From Paramarasmius palmivorus (taxonomy: Eukaryota; Basidiomycota; Agaricomycetes; Agaricales; Marasmiaceae), in contig JAYKXP010000011.1 in the NCBI GenBank assembly GCA_037176845.1, forward strand, positions 1 through 64,000: a DNA stretch of 64,000 nucleotides, read 5' to 3'. Position 1 is the stretch's first letter. Every line of letters starts with the position of its first letter. Both the position numbers and the translations under genes were made by a program. Positions 11,669 through 19,495 of the stretch are shown piece after piece. The notes under the pieces are model-generated. The model was given only the letters and a program-made list of their open reading frames with translations, searched no databases and had not been told where the DNA came from.

Positions 11669-12538
11669 ATGTCCGATAGAGGTAGCCGTTATCAATCCAG
11701 AAGCGGTACCCCAGTATCAGGAACGTTCGACCCAGAACAAATATTACGAGGATCTAGGAACCCTAGCAGGAATCCTAGCAGGCAACCTACACCAGTAGGC
11801 AGTAGAACAGGCAGTCCATCAGGACAGCAACAGAGCATATCATCACATCCATCGAGGAATCCATCGCGTATACCTTCTAGAAGACAGAGTCCAGTTGGAG
11901 GATTGCACACGCCACCAGCATCTTCCGCACAACCCACACTTCGAACAGATTTAATCTGTGTTCATTGGCCACATCAGTTCAACGTCGACGAACTACGAGA
12001 TTGTTATTTAAATCTCAACAAACGGAAGTGGGAACTTTGCGAAGAACAACCGTGTCCAAACAGAAGAAATCGAGTCAGGACTCCAAAGGAAGCGTTACTA
12101 GTTGGAAATTTTAGGGATTGTGACGATCAGAACGCAGAAGTAGTTCGAGGAAACGTCCTACGAACAACAGTACCAGAACCACAGCCATTAGTATTCCCAC
12201 CAGCGGGAACATCAGCTTCACAGAAAGAAACTGTTGAAGAAGAGATCGAACTTGGTGAAGAGTTCGAACAAGGATTAGGATTTGGTGAAGAATCCGATAA
12301 AGAAGAACAGGACCTAGAACAGGAACAAGAGCAGGATAACGGAGAATCAGAACAGGAATCAGAAGGTGATACTGATAAACCTGTATCTGAAGAAGACAAA
12401 GGAACACCTGCCGAAGAAGAGAAGGACGATCAACCAGAATCGCCCAGCATAGGTCCCAAACCCAAACCAAGAACACCATTTCCAAGAGACCACCACCAAA
12501 GGAAGAATCTTTTGATTCAGACGAAGAAGACGATATGA
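11669..12538 (+). CDS. Upstream ORF of the Gag-only Copia element, 289 aa, unrecognised
   Basis: The first ORF of the element. The N-terminus (about residues 1-90) is Ser/Arg/Pro-rich with repeated SRNPSR units. The middle (about 95-140) holds WPHQFNVDELRDCY and a Cys pair. The C-terminal half is very acidic and rich in Glu and Gln, then Pro/Lys-rich. Its TGA stop overlaps the ATG of the next ORF as ATGA. I recognise no domain. It may be an N-terminal Gag module translated separately, with reinitiation at the overlap, or two parts of one original ORF separated by a frameshift. Confidence 0.55.
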   Translation: MSDRGSRYQSRSGTPVSGTFDPEQILRGSRNPSRNPSRQPTPVGSRTGSPSGQQQSISSHPSRNPSRIPSRRQSPVGGLHTPPASSAQPTLRTDLICVHWPHQFNVDELRDCYLNLNKRKWELCEEQPCPNRRNRVRTPKEALLVGNFRDCDDQNAEVVRGNVLRTTVPEPQPLVFPPAGTSASQKETVEEEIELGEEFEQGLGFGEESDKEEQDLEQEQEQDNGESEQESEGDTDKPVSEEDKGTPAEEEKDDQPESPSIGPKPKPRTPFPRDHHQRKNLLIQTKKTI

Positions 12539-14340
12539 CGTCAAAAGCAATTAAGGCATTCGATAAAGTGCCGGAACTCAAGCATGATGGATCAAATTGG
12601 TCCATGTGGTCAACAAGGGTAGAAAGAGCTACCAGATCAGTTGGATACAAGAAATATCTGGAAAATGAACCAGAAAAGGACAATGACAAGGAGGCAGATG
12701 CAGACGCAGATCTGTTAAATGCCATTATAGGAAAACTCCCGGATACGATATTCAGGAGATACAAGTCAACGGAATTATCTCATAAACTATGGGAAGGATT
12801 AAAGAAGGATTACGACACAAAGAATCCTTTTACAGAAGCACATTTGGAACGAAAACTCTACACCGCAAACTGTACCGACATTTCCAAGGTCAACAAGCAC
12901 ATTGATGATCTACTCGAGATCAGAAATGAATTGGAAGGATTGAAGATCAAAGTTTCGGATGATCAATTCAAGAACGCCCTCATAGCTTCAGTGCCAAACT
13001 CACTGACTGCAACAATCACTGCACTGGTTACTGTTTGTAAACAGAATCAAGAGGATTTGACAGTCGATGCACTCATCACTGCAATTCGAGCAGAAGCTAG
13101 TGGACAGGCATTACGGAAACATCCAGAACGGGAAAAAGTTCATTATTCCCGAGATCATTCCAATAATAGAGGCCGAGGATTTAATAGCCGAGGAAAAGGC
13201 CGGAGACAATTTAATGATCGACAGGGCGGAGATAACAGAGATCGGAAGGAAATCACATGCTTCAGATGTCAAGGAAAAGGGCATATTGCCGCAGGATGTC
13301 ATTCAAAGCCAAAGTCCAGGAAATCAGATGATGAATCTGAGGAATCAGATAGATCTGAAGAAGACAAGCCAAACAAACCATGGAGAAAGGCAAAGGAAAA
13401 GAATCACAGTGCAAATGAAAGTGCTGTGAGAGCTGTAGAAAAGGAAATATGGGAAGAAGGCACATGGTTAGCAAGGGAAATAAGGGCTGTAGAGGAATTT
13501 GTGCCATTCACTGAATGGACATATGAAGAAGAAGAACCCACAAATCCCGCGTCGACAGAGACAAACCTAGAACCATATCCCAAGGAAAGGAAAGAAACAG
13601 CATACATGGCCGTGAAAATGCACACCATGGAGACCACAATGGTCGATCTACAGAACCCGATTGATAGCAAAGCGATCATATGCAGAGAAAATCAAATGGA
13701 TTCTCAACAACGCCATCAAGAAGGCTATACAGGACAACAGAAGAATCAACCACAGACAACTACAGAGACCAAGGACCACGAAATTCATGGAGGACAGACA
13801 TTCAAGGAACATCATTGTTGCCAAATATGTCACCAATTTATCCAGCACATACTTATGGGGGAGAAATTGCATCCAGAATGGCTGATGAAAGTCATAGGGC
13901 AGAAGGATGAAACAAAGGAAATTACCCCAAGGGATAGAAAAATGGAACAGGAAAATGGAACAGACCAGACATTGGCACACAAGGAGAACAAGACAGATAC
14001 AGAAAGTCTTGAACCATTGCAGATTTCACTCGTCGAGGGGGAGTACAAAAACTCGATCAACGACATTTCAGAACAAGTCGCCGAGATGAATCTCAATGCA
14101 GGAAACAGGTCACAGAAGGAAAAACAAGTTGGACCTAATCAACTTGTAAACGTCAATCCAACAGGAGAATATTCAGGAACGGTCAAAGAAGCGGAAGTGG
14201 AACCACCATATCACCAATACTACCACCGACAGAAGATTAAACACCGAGATCATCAGAACACAGAACATCGCCACCGGATCACACATAGGAATCACCGAAC
14301 AGAACATGCGAACAAAGAATTAGAGTCAAACCCCGGATAA
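12535..14340 (+). CDS. Copia-type Gag with one zinc knuckle, 601 aa
   Basis: Residues about 1-190 match the Copia/UBN2-type Gag pattern (KLPDTIFRRY, LWEGLKKDYDTKN, IDDLLEIRNELEGL, DDQFKNALIASVP). An Arg/Gly-rich stretch leads to a CCHC knuckle (CFRCQGKGHIAAGC, residues 242-255). The remaining 345 residues are charged and low complexity, with none of the DSGA protease, integrase or RT motifs that should follow in a full Copia polyprotein. The start overlaps the previous stop (ATGA). It would assemble the particle and package RNA; enzymes must be supplied in trans. The frame is intact. Confidence 0.85.
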   Translation: MTSKAIKAFDKVPELKHDGSNWSMWSTRVERATRSVGYKKYLENEPEKDNDKEADADADLLNAIIGKLPDTIFRRYKSTELSHKLWEGLKKDYDTKNPFTEAHLERKLYTANCTDISKVNKHIDDLLEIRNELEGLKIKVSDDQFKNALIASVPNSLTATITALVTVCKQNQEDLTVDALITAIRAEASGQALRKHPEREKVHYSRDHSNNRGRGFNSRGKGRRQFNDRQGGDNRDRKEITCFRCQGKGHIAAGCHSKPKSRKSDDESEESDRSEEDKPNKPWRKAKEKNHSANESAVRAVEKEIWEEGTWLAREIRAVEEFVPFTEWTYEEEEPTNPASTETNLEPYPKERKETAYMAVKMHTMETTMVDLQNPIDSKAIICRENQMDSQQRHQEGYTGQQKNQPQTTTETKDHEIHGGQTFKEHHCCQICHQFIQHILMGEKLHPEWLMKVIGQKDETKEITPRDRKMEQENGTDQTLAHKENKTDTESLEPLQISLVEGEYKNSINDISEQVAEMNLNAGNRSQKEKQVGPNQLVNVNPTGEYSGTVKEAEVEPPYHQYYHRQKIKHRDHQNTEHRHRITHRNHRTEHANKELESNPG

Positions 14341-14353
14341 TTCCATCATCCAA

Positions 14354-14367
14354 GGTTTGAGGGGGAG
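14354..14367 (+). other. Polypurine tract of the Gag-only Copia element
   Basis: GGTTTGAGGGGGAG sits immediately before the right LTR. It is the expected primer for plus-strand DNA synthesis. Confidence 0.85.
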
Positions 14368-14734
14368 TGTTGGAATTCTAAATATAGATGTCACTTGACA
14401 AGTCATTTTCACTTTATTCCGCCTATGCCACAATTACTAAGAAAGCAGATATTCATAGAACAGTTGCTTTAACCCGCTTGTACCACCATCTACTGACAGT
14501 TACTGACACTGACTGTGCAGTTATTTCTAGTTCACTTAGTATCTATTCTCATACCTTTAGGATTATCTTTTATCCCCTACTCATGTATAAAAGCTAGACA
14601 GAAAACCCTACATACAACATTGAATCACATCAGTTTATCTTGTGTTCTCTCAACCCCCTCTGGTCATCAGCTATCGTTTATTCGCGCTTACCTGCGCTAT
14701 CGCTGCTAACAGAGTTCAATCTAAAACTCTGACA
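14368..14734 (+). repeat. Right (3') LTR of the Gag-only Copia element
   Basis: I found no difference from the left LTR over 367 bp. It is followed by the second GATAT copy of the target duplication. Confidence 0.95.
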
Positions 14735-15383
14735 GATATCCCTCAGCGTAGCTTGGAGTTCCAGGGTAAGGCTGACCAACTACTTCCTCGTATGCTTGCT
14801 GATATTGGACAGTTCTTTCATTCAGGGACATCGGATTACGAAGTCTCGGCGAATCAGTAGATAGAGCTGGTAGTCCAGGAGGTGTAAGAGGTGAGGATTG
14901 TGGTACGTTAGTCGGTGGATGTAGGTCATGGGGAGCTGGGATATTCATGATGGAGGATATGTTTGGGTATGGCTCTTCGTCTCGTCGATATCGTTCATTG
15001 AACAAGTCTGCAGTTCTACCACTGGGTCCTCGACTAGGAGAATGTCCTATCGGTTCAAAAATGTCGATTGGATGCTCGAACGACGGATTAGAAGGTGGGA
15101 GGGGGTAGTTCTGGGGTTCTCTAGTCCGGAAGCCCAGATTCTGCATTCGAGCTGCTGAAATCACCCGTGAGTCCCAATCGTTGTCAGGATTAGCACCCAA
15201 CTGATTGCCTTCGCTATGCAGATGCATAAACGAGTCGGACATTAATTCGTGACGTGAAGACCGGTCATAATGAGAAATAGAGTGTCGACGTTCCCGTGAA
15301 CGTTCTAGACTAACATGCCTGGTGCGTGTAACTGTTGTAGTTGCCATTTCGTCGTCGTATTGACAAGAGGATAGCAGATTTTA

Positions 15384-15973
15384 TGTTAGGATCCGTTCAC
15401 AGTTGGACCCTCGAGACAGATTCAGAGAGGACTTGCCAAGCGACGCGTAGAGATGGCGCAAAGGCTAAATGAGAAGAGGAGCGATTATGGAGTGGTAGTA
15501 GCTGGGAAAGCAAAGGTGAAGTGGTTGTAGAGCCTTGGAAGAGCTTTCACGAGCTAGGATAAGCTTTGAGTAGCGAAAGATAGATAGATTTCAATGTAAA
15601 TAATACACAAAATCTGCTATGAGGTTATAGGTAGTAGTACAAGCCCTTATATACCAACGAAGTGATGATACGGAAGCATAAGTAGAGTCAGAGTGAATCG
15701 ATAGGTGAGTACTAATGAGTCGAAATGATTCGAAGGGGACAACCGTGGAAAGACTAATATTGATAGTAATCACAGAGATAACATGTGGGGAACGCGTGTA
15801 TGGGAAAGGCGATGGCGGGGGAGACCCGAGTATGCTATTTGGTCATGAGGACAAGGTCGTATGAATAGTCGTGTGGACGGAACGATGCGCAGGATATTTG
15901 AGCAATGATAGTGTTGACAGCGGTTAAGGAACTGGGGTGCGCCGAGGATGGAGAAATCGAGCGGATCCTAACA
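15384..15973 (-). repeat. 5' LTR of the Gypsy element, 590 bp
   Basis: The block has 12-bp inverted ends, TGTTAGGATCCG at 15384-15395 and its reverse complement at 15962-15973. It lies 36 bp upstream of the Gag ATG, and its outer end cuts a Copia reading frame cleanly. A TATA box on the minus strand (reverse of CTTATATA, 15645-15652) sits inside, as expected for an LTR promoter driving Gag. Confidence 0.85.
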
Positions 15974-17087
15974 GAACCTCCTGCTGTTCCCTCTCCGGAA
16001 TCGCGGTGTACGTCAGGAAGTCGATTCTTGATCGGAAAAAGTTGTCTGTGGCGGCTGAGTCGAGAAATGACATGTCGACGGATTTGGAGGATGAGATCTG
16101 GATAGATGCTAGTGCGTACTGCGCTGTTCCAGGGTCTCCGACGGCAAAATTTGCAGATGCCTTCGGTACGTCTCGTCTGCCTTTGTACCATTCAGGATAT
16201 TGCCCCTCTTTACCTCCTCCCTTTGCCCAGCAATCCCTTTGAATATGTCCCTTCCTTCCACAGTTATGGCACTTCCGAGAATCCTTCGATGTCTGAGCCG
16301 ATAAGGCTCGTATCTGCTCCTTAAGCTCCTCAACCTGCGCAGCCATCGCAGCATGAGCCTGCGACGTCGCAAGTTGATTTCCCGCCACTGCTGACCCCTT
16401 TCTTTCGGCCACACGCCTATACGCGGCCGTTATCTGCTGGATGACAGCTGCAGACGAGGAGAACATGGTAGAAGAAACAATGTTTTGGATGATGGTGTCA
16501 AATGATTCAGTGGGGAAAGCAGACAGGATGATGCTTCGGAATTTGGTGTCAGTGATCGTGTTTCCGGCGTCGATTGCTCGTTTCCGTAGATCCCTGAAGT
16601 CCTTGAAAAATTGCTCTAAGGTATCGCTCTCATTGTAGCGGAACAATCGCAAGTCGCGGTCTGTTTCGATCCTTCGTAGCTCGTCGGAGGCTAGATAATC
16701 CGCGTCAAGCCTGGTCATGATTATGCGGGCAGATAGGGTGTCGACTTCGGGGATGAGGGATATCAGGTCGTCGATGTGAGCTTCGACGATCGCCTTCGCC
16801 CTGTCGTCGCGGAATTTGTATTCTTCAAGGGTCGGTCTGGTTGAGTAGACTGGGGTGGACGTCGGGGTAATGGTAGTGGTGGCTGTTTCGGAAGAGGTAG
16901 CGATGGTTTTTGTATTCGGAATCTCGACCGATCTGTCGACATACACGATCAGTCCCTGTCCTTTTAGGGCATTTTGAATCCTTCTCCTGACCGGTGTCCA
17001 GGCGCTCCTGACACCGCCGTCAAATTTTAAGTCCTCTGCAACCTCCCCGATCGGGGGCGGAATCGATCCGTTGCTCGCCATTGTCAT
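15974..17087 (-). pseudogene. Copia Gag-protease fragment, truncated
   Basis: About 370 residues remain. The Gag core is present (RIIMTRLDADYLASDELRRIE, FFKDFRDLRKRAIDAG, SIILSAFP). A CCHC knuckle (CHNCGRKGHIQRDCW) follows at about residue 275, and the beginning of the aspartic protease (SFLDSAATDNFF) is visible. The frame then enters the Gypsy LTR at 15973, and the last residues to the stop at 15924 are LTR-encoded. The start could be M1 or M3 (MTMASNG). Broken by transposon insertion, it cannot make functional Pol. Confidence 0.85.
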
Positions 17088-17152
17088 CTACTAACAATAA
17101 AAATCCGTTTTTCGTGGTCGCAAAAATTCTTCTTGGCTTAGCAGTGGCTTTC

Positions 17153-17165
17153 GGGGCCCATAACC
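17153..17165 (-). other. Half-tRNA primer binding site of the truncated Copia element
   Basis: On the minus strand GGTTATGGGCCCC directly follows LTR end ...TTCTACA. It is complementary to the initiator tRNA-Met anticodon arm, the same primer site as in the Gag-only Copia element. Confidence 0.75.
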
Positions 17166-17370
17166 TGTAGAACCAAGTAAGTAATATATCCTCAGCTTGA
17201 CCACGCAGTACTGGGTCAAAAGACTCTATTGGAAAGTAAATACCTGTAGAACCAAGTAAGTAATATATCTGAAAATAAATAATAAGTACTTGGTTGTTTC
17301 TAAACATAAATAAAATGTTTTACGCACCCTCAGCTTGACCACGCAGTACTGGGTCAAAAGACTGAGGGTG
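17164..17370 (-). repeat. LTR remnant with internal duplications
   Basis: A 27-bp unit (CCTGTAGAACCAAGTAAGTA...) occurs at 17164-17190 and 17243-17269, and a 36-bp unit (CCTCAGCTTGACCACGCAGT...) at 17190-17225 and 17328-17363. The second 36-bp unit is framed by a 9-bp inverted repeat, CACCCTCAG at 17325-17333 and CTGAGGGTG at 17362-17370. The first TGTAG at 17166 is the LTR boundary. The outer LTR end is not clear, and the duplication suggests rearrangement or a nested short insertion. Confidence 0.6.
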
Positions 17371-17582
17371 GGAATTTTTCTACTGAGGAATAAGTCGCGA
17401 ATTTCTAGCCAATAAGGTTGAAGATATATCTAAAGTCGAAACGCAGAAAATGGGGAAGAAACGGAAAGAAAACAAGAGAGATAATTGCCTCCGCCACTTG
17501 GGATCGAACTGATCTCGCGCCGCATCCATTTAGCGCCTACGCGGGCGTTCGACTCCCGCAAGGTCTCCATTTCCCATCTCCC

Positions 17583-18730
17583 CTATCTCAACACAGCCTG
17601 GTCACTACCATCGTGAACTATCATCGGTTGTTTGTCCGAGTCGTCATCATCGCTATCGCCGTTGTTGTCCTCCAGTACGTGATCGTTAACCAGATCAGCC
17701 AAATGTCCACATCCAGCCTTATTGGAGACTAAGCTGATCGCCTTGTACAAACTTGAACCACTGTCATTCCAGTCTCCAACGTTGTTGAGCTCTTCGTCAT
17801 CTTCATCTCTGGTCTGCGTCTGCGATTCTTCTAGAACAACAAGCAATCAAAGAGAAGACCAATTTGGTTTAAATATCACACTCACTATGAATTGTGCTCA
17901 AGAAATCAACACCTTGATTGTCCACCTGCCACTGAGCCTCTTGAACCTCTGTCAGGGTGTACCCAGTAGTTTTACCCTTGTTTTGGTCCCAAACACTCAA
18001 TTCATCTCAGTCCAGCTCTGTTTGATGAACATGGTTATAGTGTTGCACCCGGGCATCTACCTTTGCCCAACGAGGCTGCAGATGTTCTTTCAAATACTGC
18101 AAGTCATATTGTCAACATGGGGAATAGCTGGGAACCACAAGACCATACTGTGCAACGTGGTGCATGAGATCTTTTGCAAAATCCTTGCTAATAATATCTG
18201 CATACTGGAGACTGTTGAGAGAAGATATGCAAACAATTAGCAGAGATGTACGTCATTGCCTGCCTCCCGCTGAAGTGAAGTTGTCCCTGCTGCTGGAAAC
18301 TTCAAATCAGACATCCAGCCACTAATTGTTTGGCCCATCTTGTTTGCCATTGCGGCTTTCTTTGCATCGGAGAAACCTAGCCCCCTTGCCTTGCCTCCAA
18401 GAAACTGTCTAAATGTTTCAATTGCAGATTTCAATCAATGGCAAAGAGCACACACAGTGGGTCATCTAGATTCTCTGGATGGTACTCTAGAATCGACAAT
18501 CACTGTTTTGAATAGTGGAAAACGTCTGTGCCTGGTCAATACATAAATACTCTGCAGATAGGATGGTTGAATACTCACTGGTAATACAAGTATGCCTGAC
18601 AAATACTGTCTAATTTGATCCAAAACATGATGATGGACAAGGCATTGTGTACTTTTGTCGCTGAGCTCAGTACCAGTACCTGCTCGCTGCCCTCGGCCCC
18701 GTTTGATTCGATGGTTTGAACCCTAGAAGA
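17583..18730 (-). pseudogene. Decayed intron-containing gene, unrecognised
   Basis: On the minus strand several protein-like blocks can be read: a segment near 18720-18580 (NALSIIMFWIKLDSICQAYL), one at 18434-18240 (ETFRQFLGGKARGLGFSDAKK), one at about 18220-17890 and an acidic C-terminal block at 17835-17583. A GTGAGT..AG intron fits between the last two. Two TGA stops break the third block (after SYSPC and after QTELD). Such genes are common as repeated copies in mushroom genomes, but I cannot name the family. It is probably a relic next to the transposon cluster. Confidence 0.4.
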
Positions 18731-19247
18731 ACATTAGTATACACCCTCTCAATGAAAATTTTGTAACCTGACCTTGAAGTTGGTGTAGCGGATCACTGCT
18801 CTTTCTTCTCCATCAACAAGTTGCTCTACAGTTACATCTCTCACACGAGGAAACTGTTGGAACCCATATCAGTAGCCATCCGTAGTCAATTTGGCCATGC
18901 TTACCTTGCCCTCACTACAGTACTTTTTGTTACTGGGTCCTAAAGTAGAGATGTGGCAAGTAGTATAAAACATCAGCAAAAGACTGATTATACAGTTAAC
19001 CACAACCTGTTATAACAAAATCTCAGGTTTGCAGTGAGATATGCCAAACACAAGTGACTTACAGGTTGTTGTATAATCCTCTACTTATGAAAATACAGAA
19101 GACACTTGAGCATCTTTCTGGGCACGTGAATTGGTAGGGAGGACCCTCACCTTGAACCTCACTGATGAACGTTGGAGCCAACTGGTAGTGGACTTTGAAA
19201 AGGTACATCATTAGAATCCAATGATGGACAGACAATACGTGAAAAAA

Positions 19248-19279
19248 GTGAGGCCTGCCCGGATTGAATGGACGACCTT
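19248..19279 (-). pseudogene. Partial tRNA copy (3' half)
   Basis: On the minus strand this carries the variable loop, T arm, acceptor 3' strand and a run of T after the end, and matches the 3' half of the tRNA at 22914-22999 with about one difference. The 5' half is absent, so it is not a working tRNA. It lies 217 bp left of the pogo-like element. Confidence 0.65.
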
Positions 19280-19495
19280 ATCCCATGCAGCCCGTTCAAT
19301 CCTTCAACAAGTAGACTCAAATCATTTGTAGAACAGTCACATCTGTTCTTGTTACTATACCTGGTAGAGCTCTGTGATACTTTATGTCAGACTCTGAGCT
19401 GTATTCTATTGTATGTGTAGAGAATCATTGCTTTTATGTGACATGAATGTAGAACTAGATTGTCAGGCATACAAGGCTTCACTCTACAGCTGCTA

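Larger units (their letters stand above)
11119..14734 (+). mobile_element. Gag-only Copia-type LTR retrotransposon (TR-GAG-like), 3,616 bp, recent insertion
   Basis: The element has two LTRs of 367 bp (11119-11485 and 14368-14734) that read as identical, beginning TGTTGG and ending CTGACA, with a perfect 5-bp target duplication GATAT at 11114-11118 and 14735-14739. A primer site GGTTATGGGCCC directly follows the left LTR, and a purine tract precedes the right one. Inside are two overlapping plus-strand ORFs with a Copia-type Gag and one zinc knuckle, ending 28 bp before the right LTR. No protease, integrase, RT or RNase H is present, so movement must have used enzymes from another element. 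Identical LTRs imply a young insertion. It interrupts the Gypsy Gag. Confidence 0.93.
7674..15347 (-). pseudogene. Gypsy Gag with collagen-like and proline-rich tracts, split by a Copia-type insertion
   Basis: Gag is in two in-frame blocks, 15347-14735 and 11118-7674. Removing the insertion and one GATAT copy restores one frame of about 1,350 codons. The N-terminal part is Arg/Ser/Pro-rich. Three tandem units of the type PSFxYSQxPSSW (plus-strand about 9945-10210) are followed by Ser/Gln-rich sequence. A perfect Gly-X-Y tract of about 55 residues (about 8770-8935) precedes a standard retrotransposon Gag domain ([14 protein letters not shown]..., about 8700-8170). The C-terminal zinc knuckle is degenerate ([14 protein letters not shown], second Cys replaced by Tyr). 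Gag would form the particle and bind RNA. The long disordered N-terminus and collagen-like tract are unusual for a Gag. Confidence 0.85.
3457..15973 (-). mobile_element. Ty3/Gypsy (chromodomain-type) retrotransposon, minus strand, interrupted and mutated
   Basis: Read on the minus strand: LTR 15973-15384, Gag from 15347, then protease, reverse transcriptase, RNase H, integrase and chromodomain ending at 3457. The order RT-RH-IN and the C-terminal chromodomain define Ty3/Gypsy. Gag is split by a Copia-type insertion (11119-14734), and pol carries two in-frame TGA stops, so the copy is dead. The right boundary is exact: the LTR end at 15973 abuts a Copia open frame that it truncates. No matching LTR is visible left of 3457, so the element's 3' end is missing, rearranged, or displaced outside the window. 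Confidence 0.9.
15974..17165 (-). mobile_element. 5' part of an older minus-strand Copia element, truncated by the Gypsy insertion
   Basis: Read on the minus strand: an LTR end (CTACA) at 17166, a half-tRNA primer site GGTTATGGGCCCC (17165-17153), then a Gag-protease frame from 17087 that runs into the Gypsy LTR at 15973. Everything beyond (integrase, RT, RNase H) is missing here and is not found on the left side of the Gypsy element in this window. Confidence 0.85.

Noticed and set aside
17487..17569. tRNA-like sequence with a GCGGG..CCCGC T-arm-like stem
   Set aside because: The T loop would have two extra bases, and no matching acceptor 5' strand, D arm or anticodon arm could be folded on either strand.
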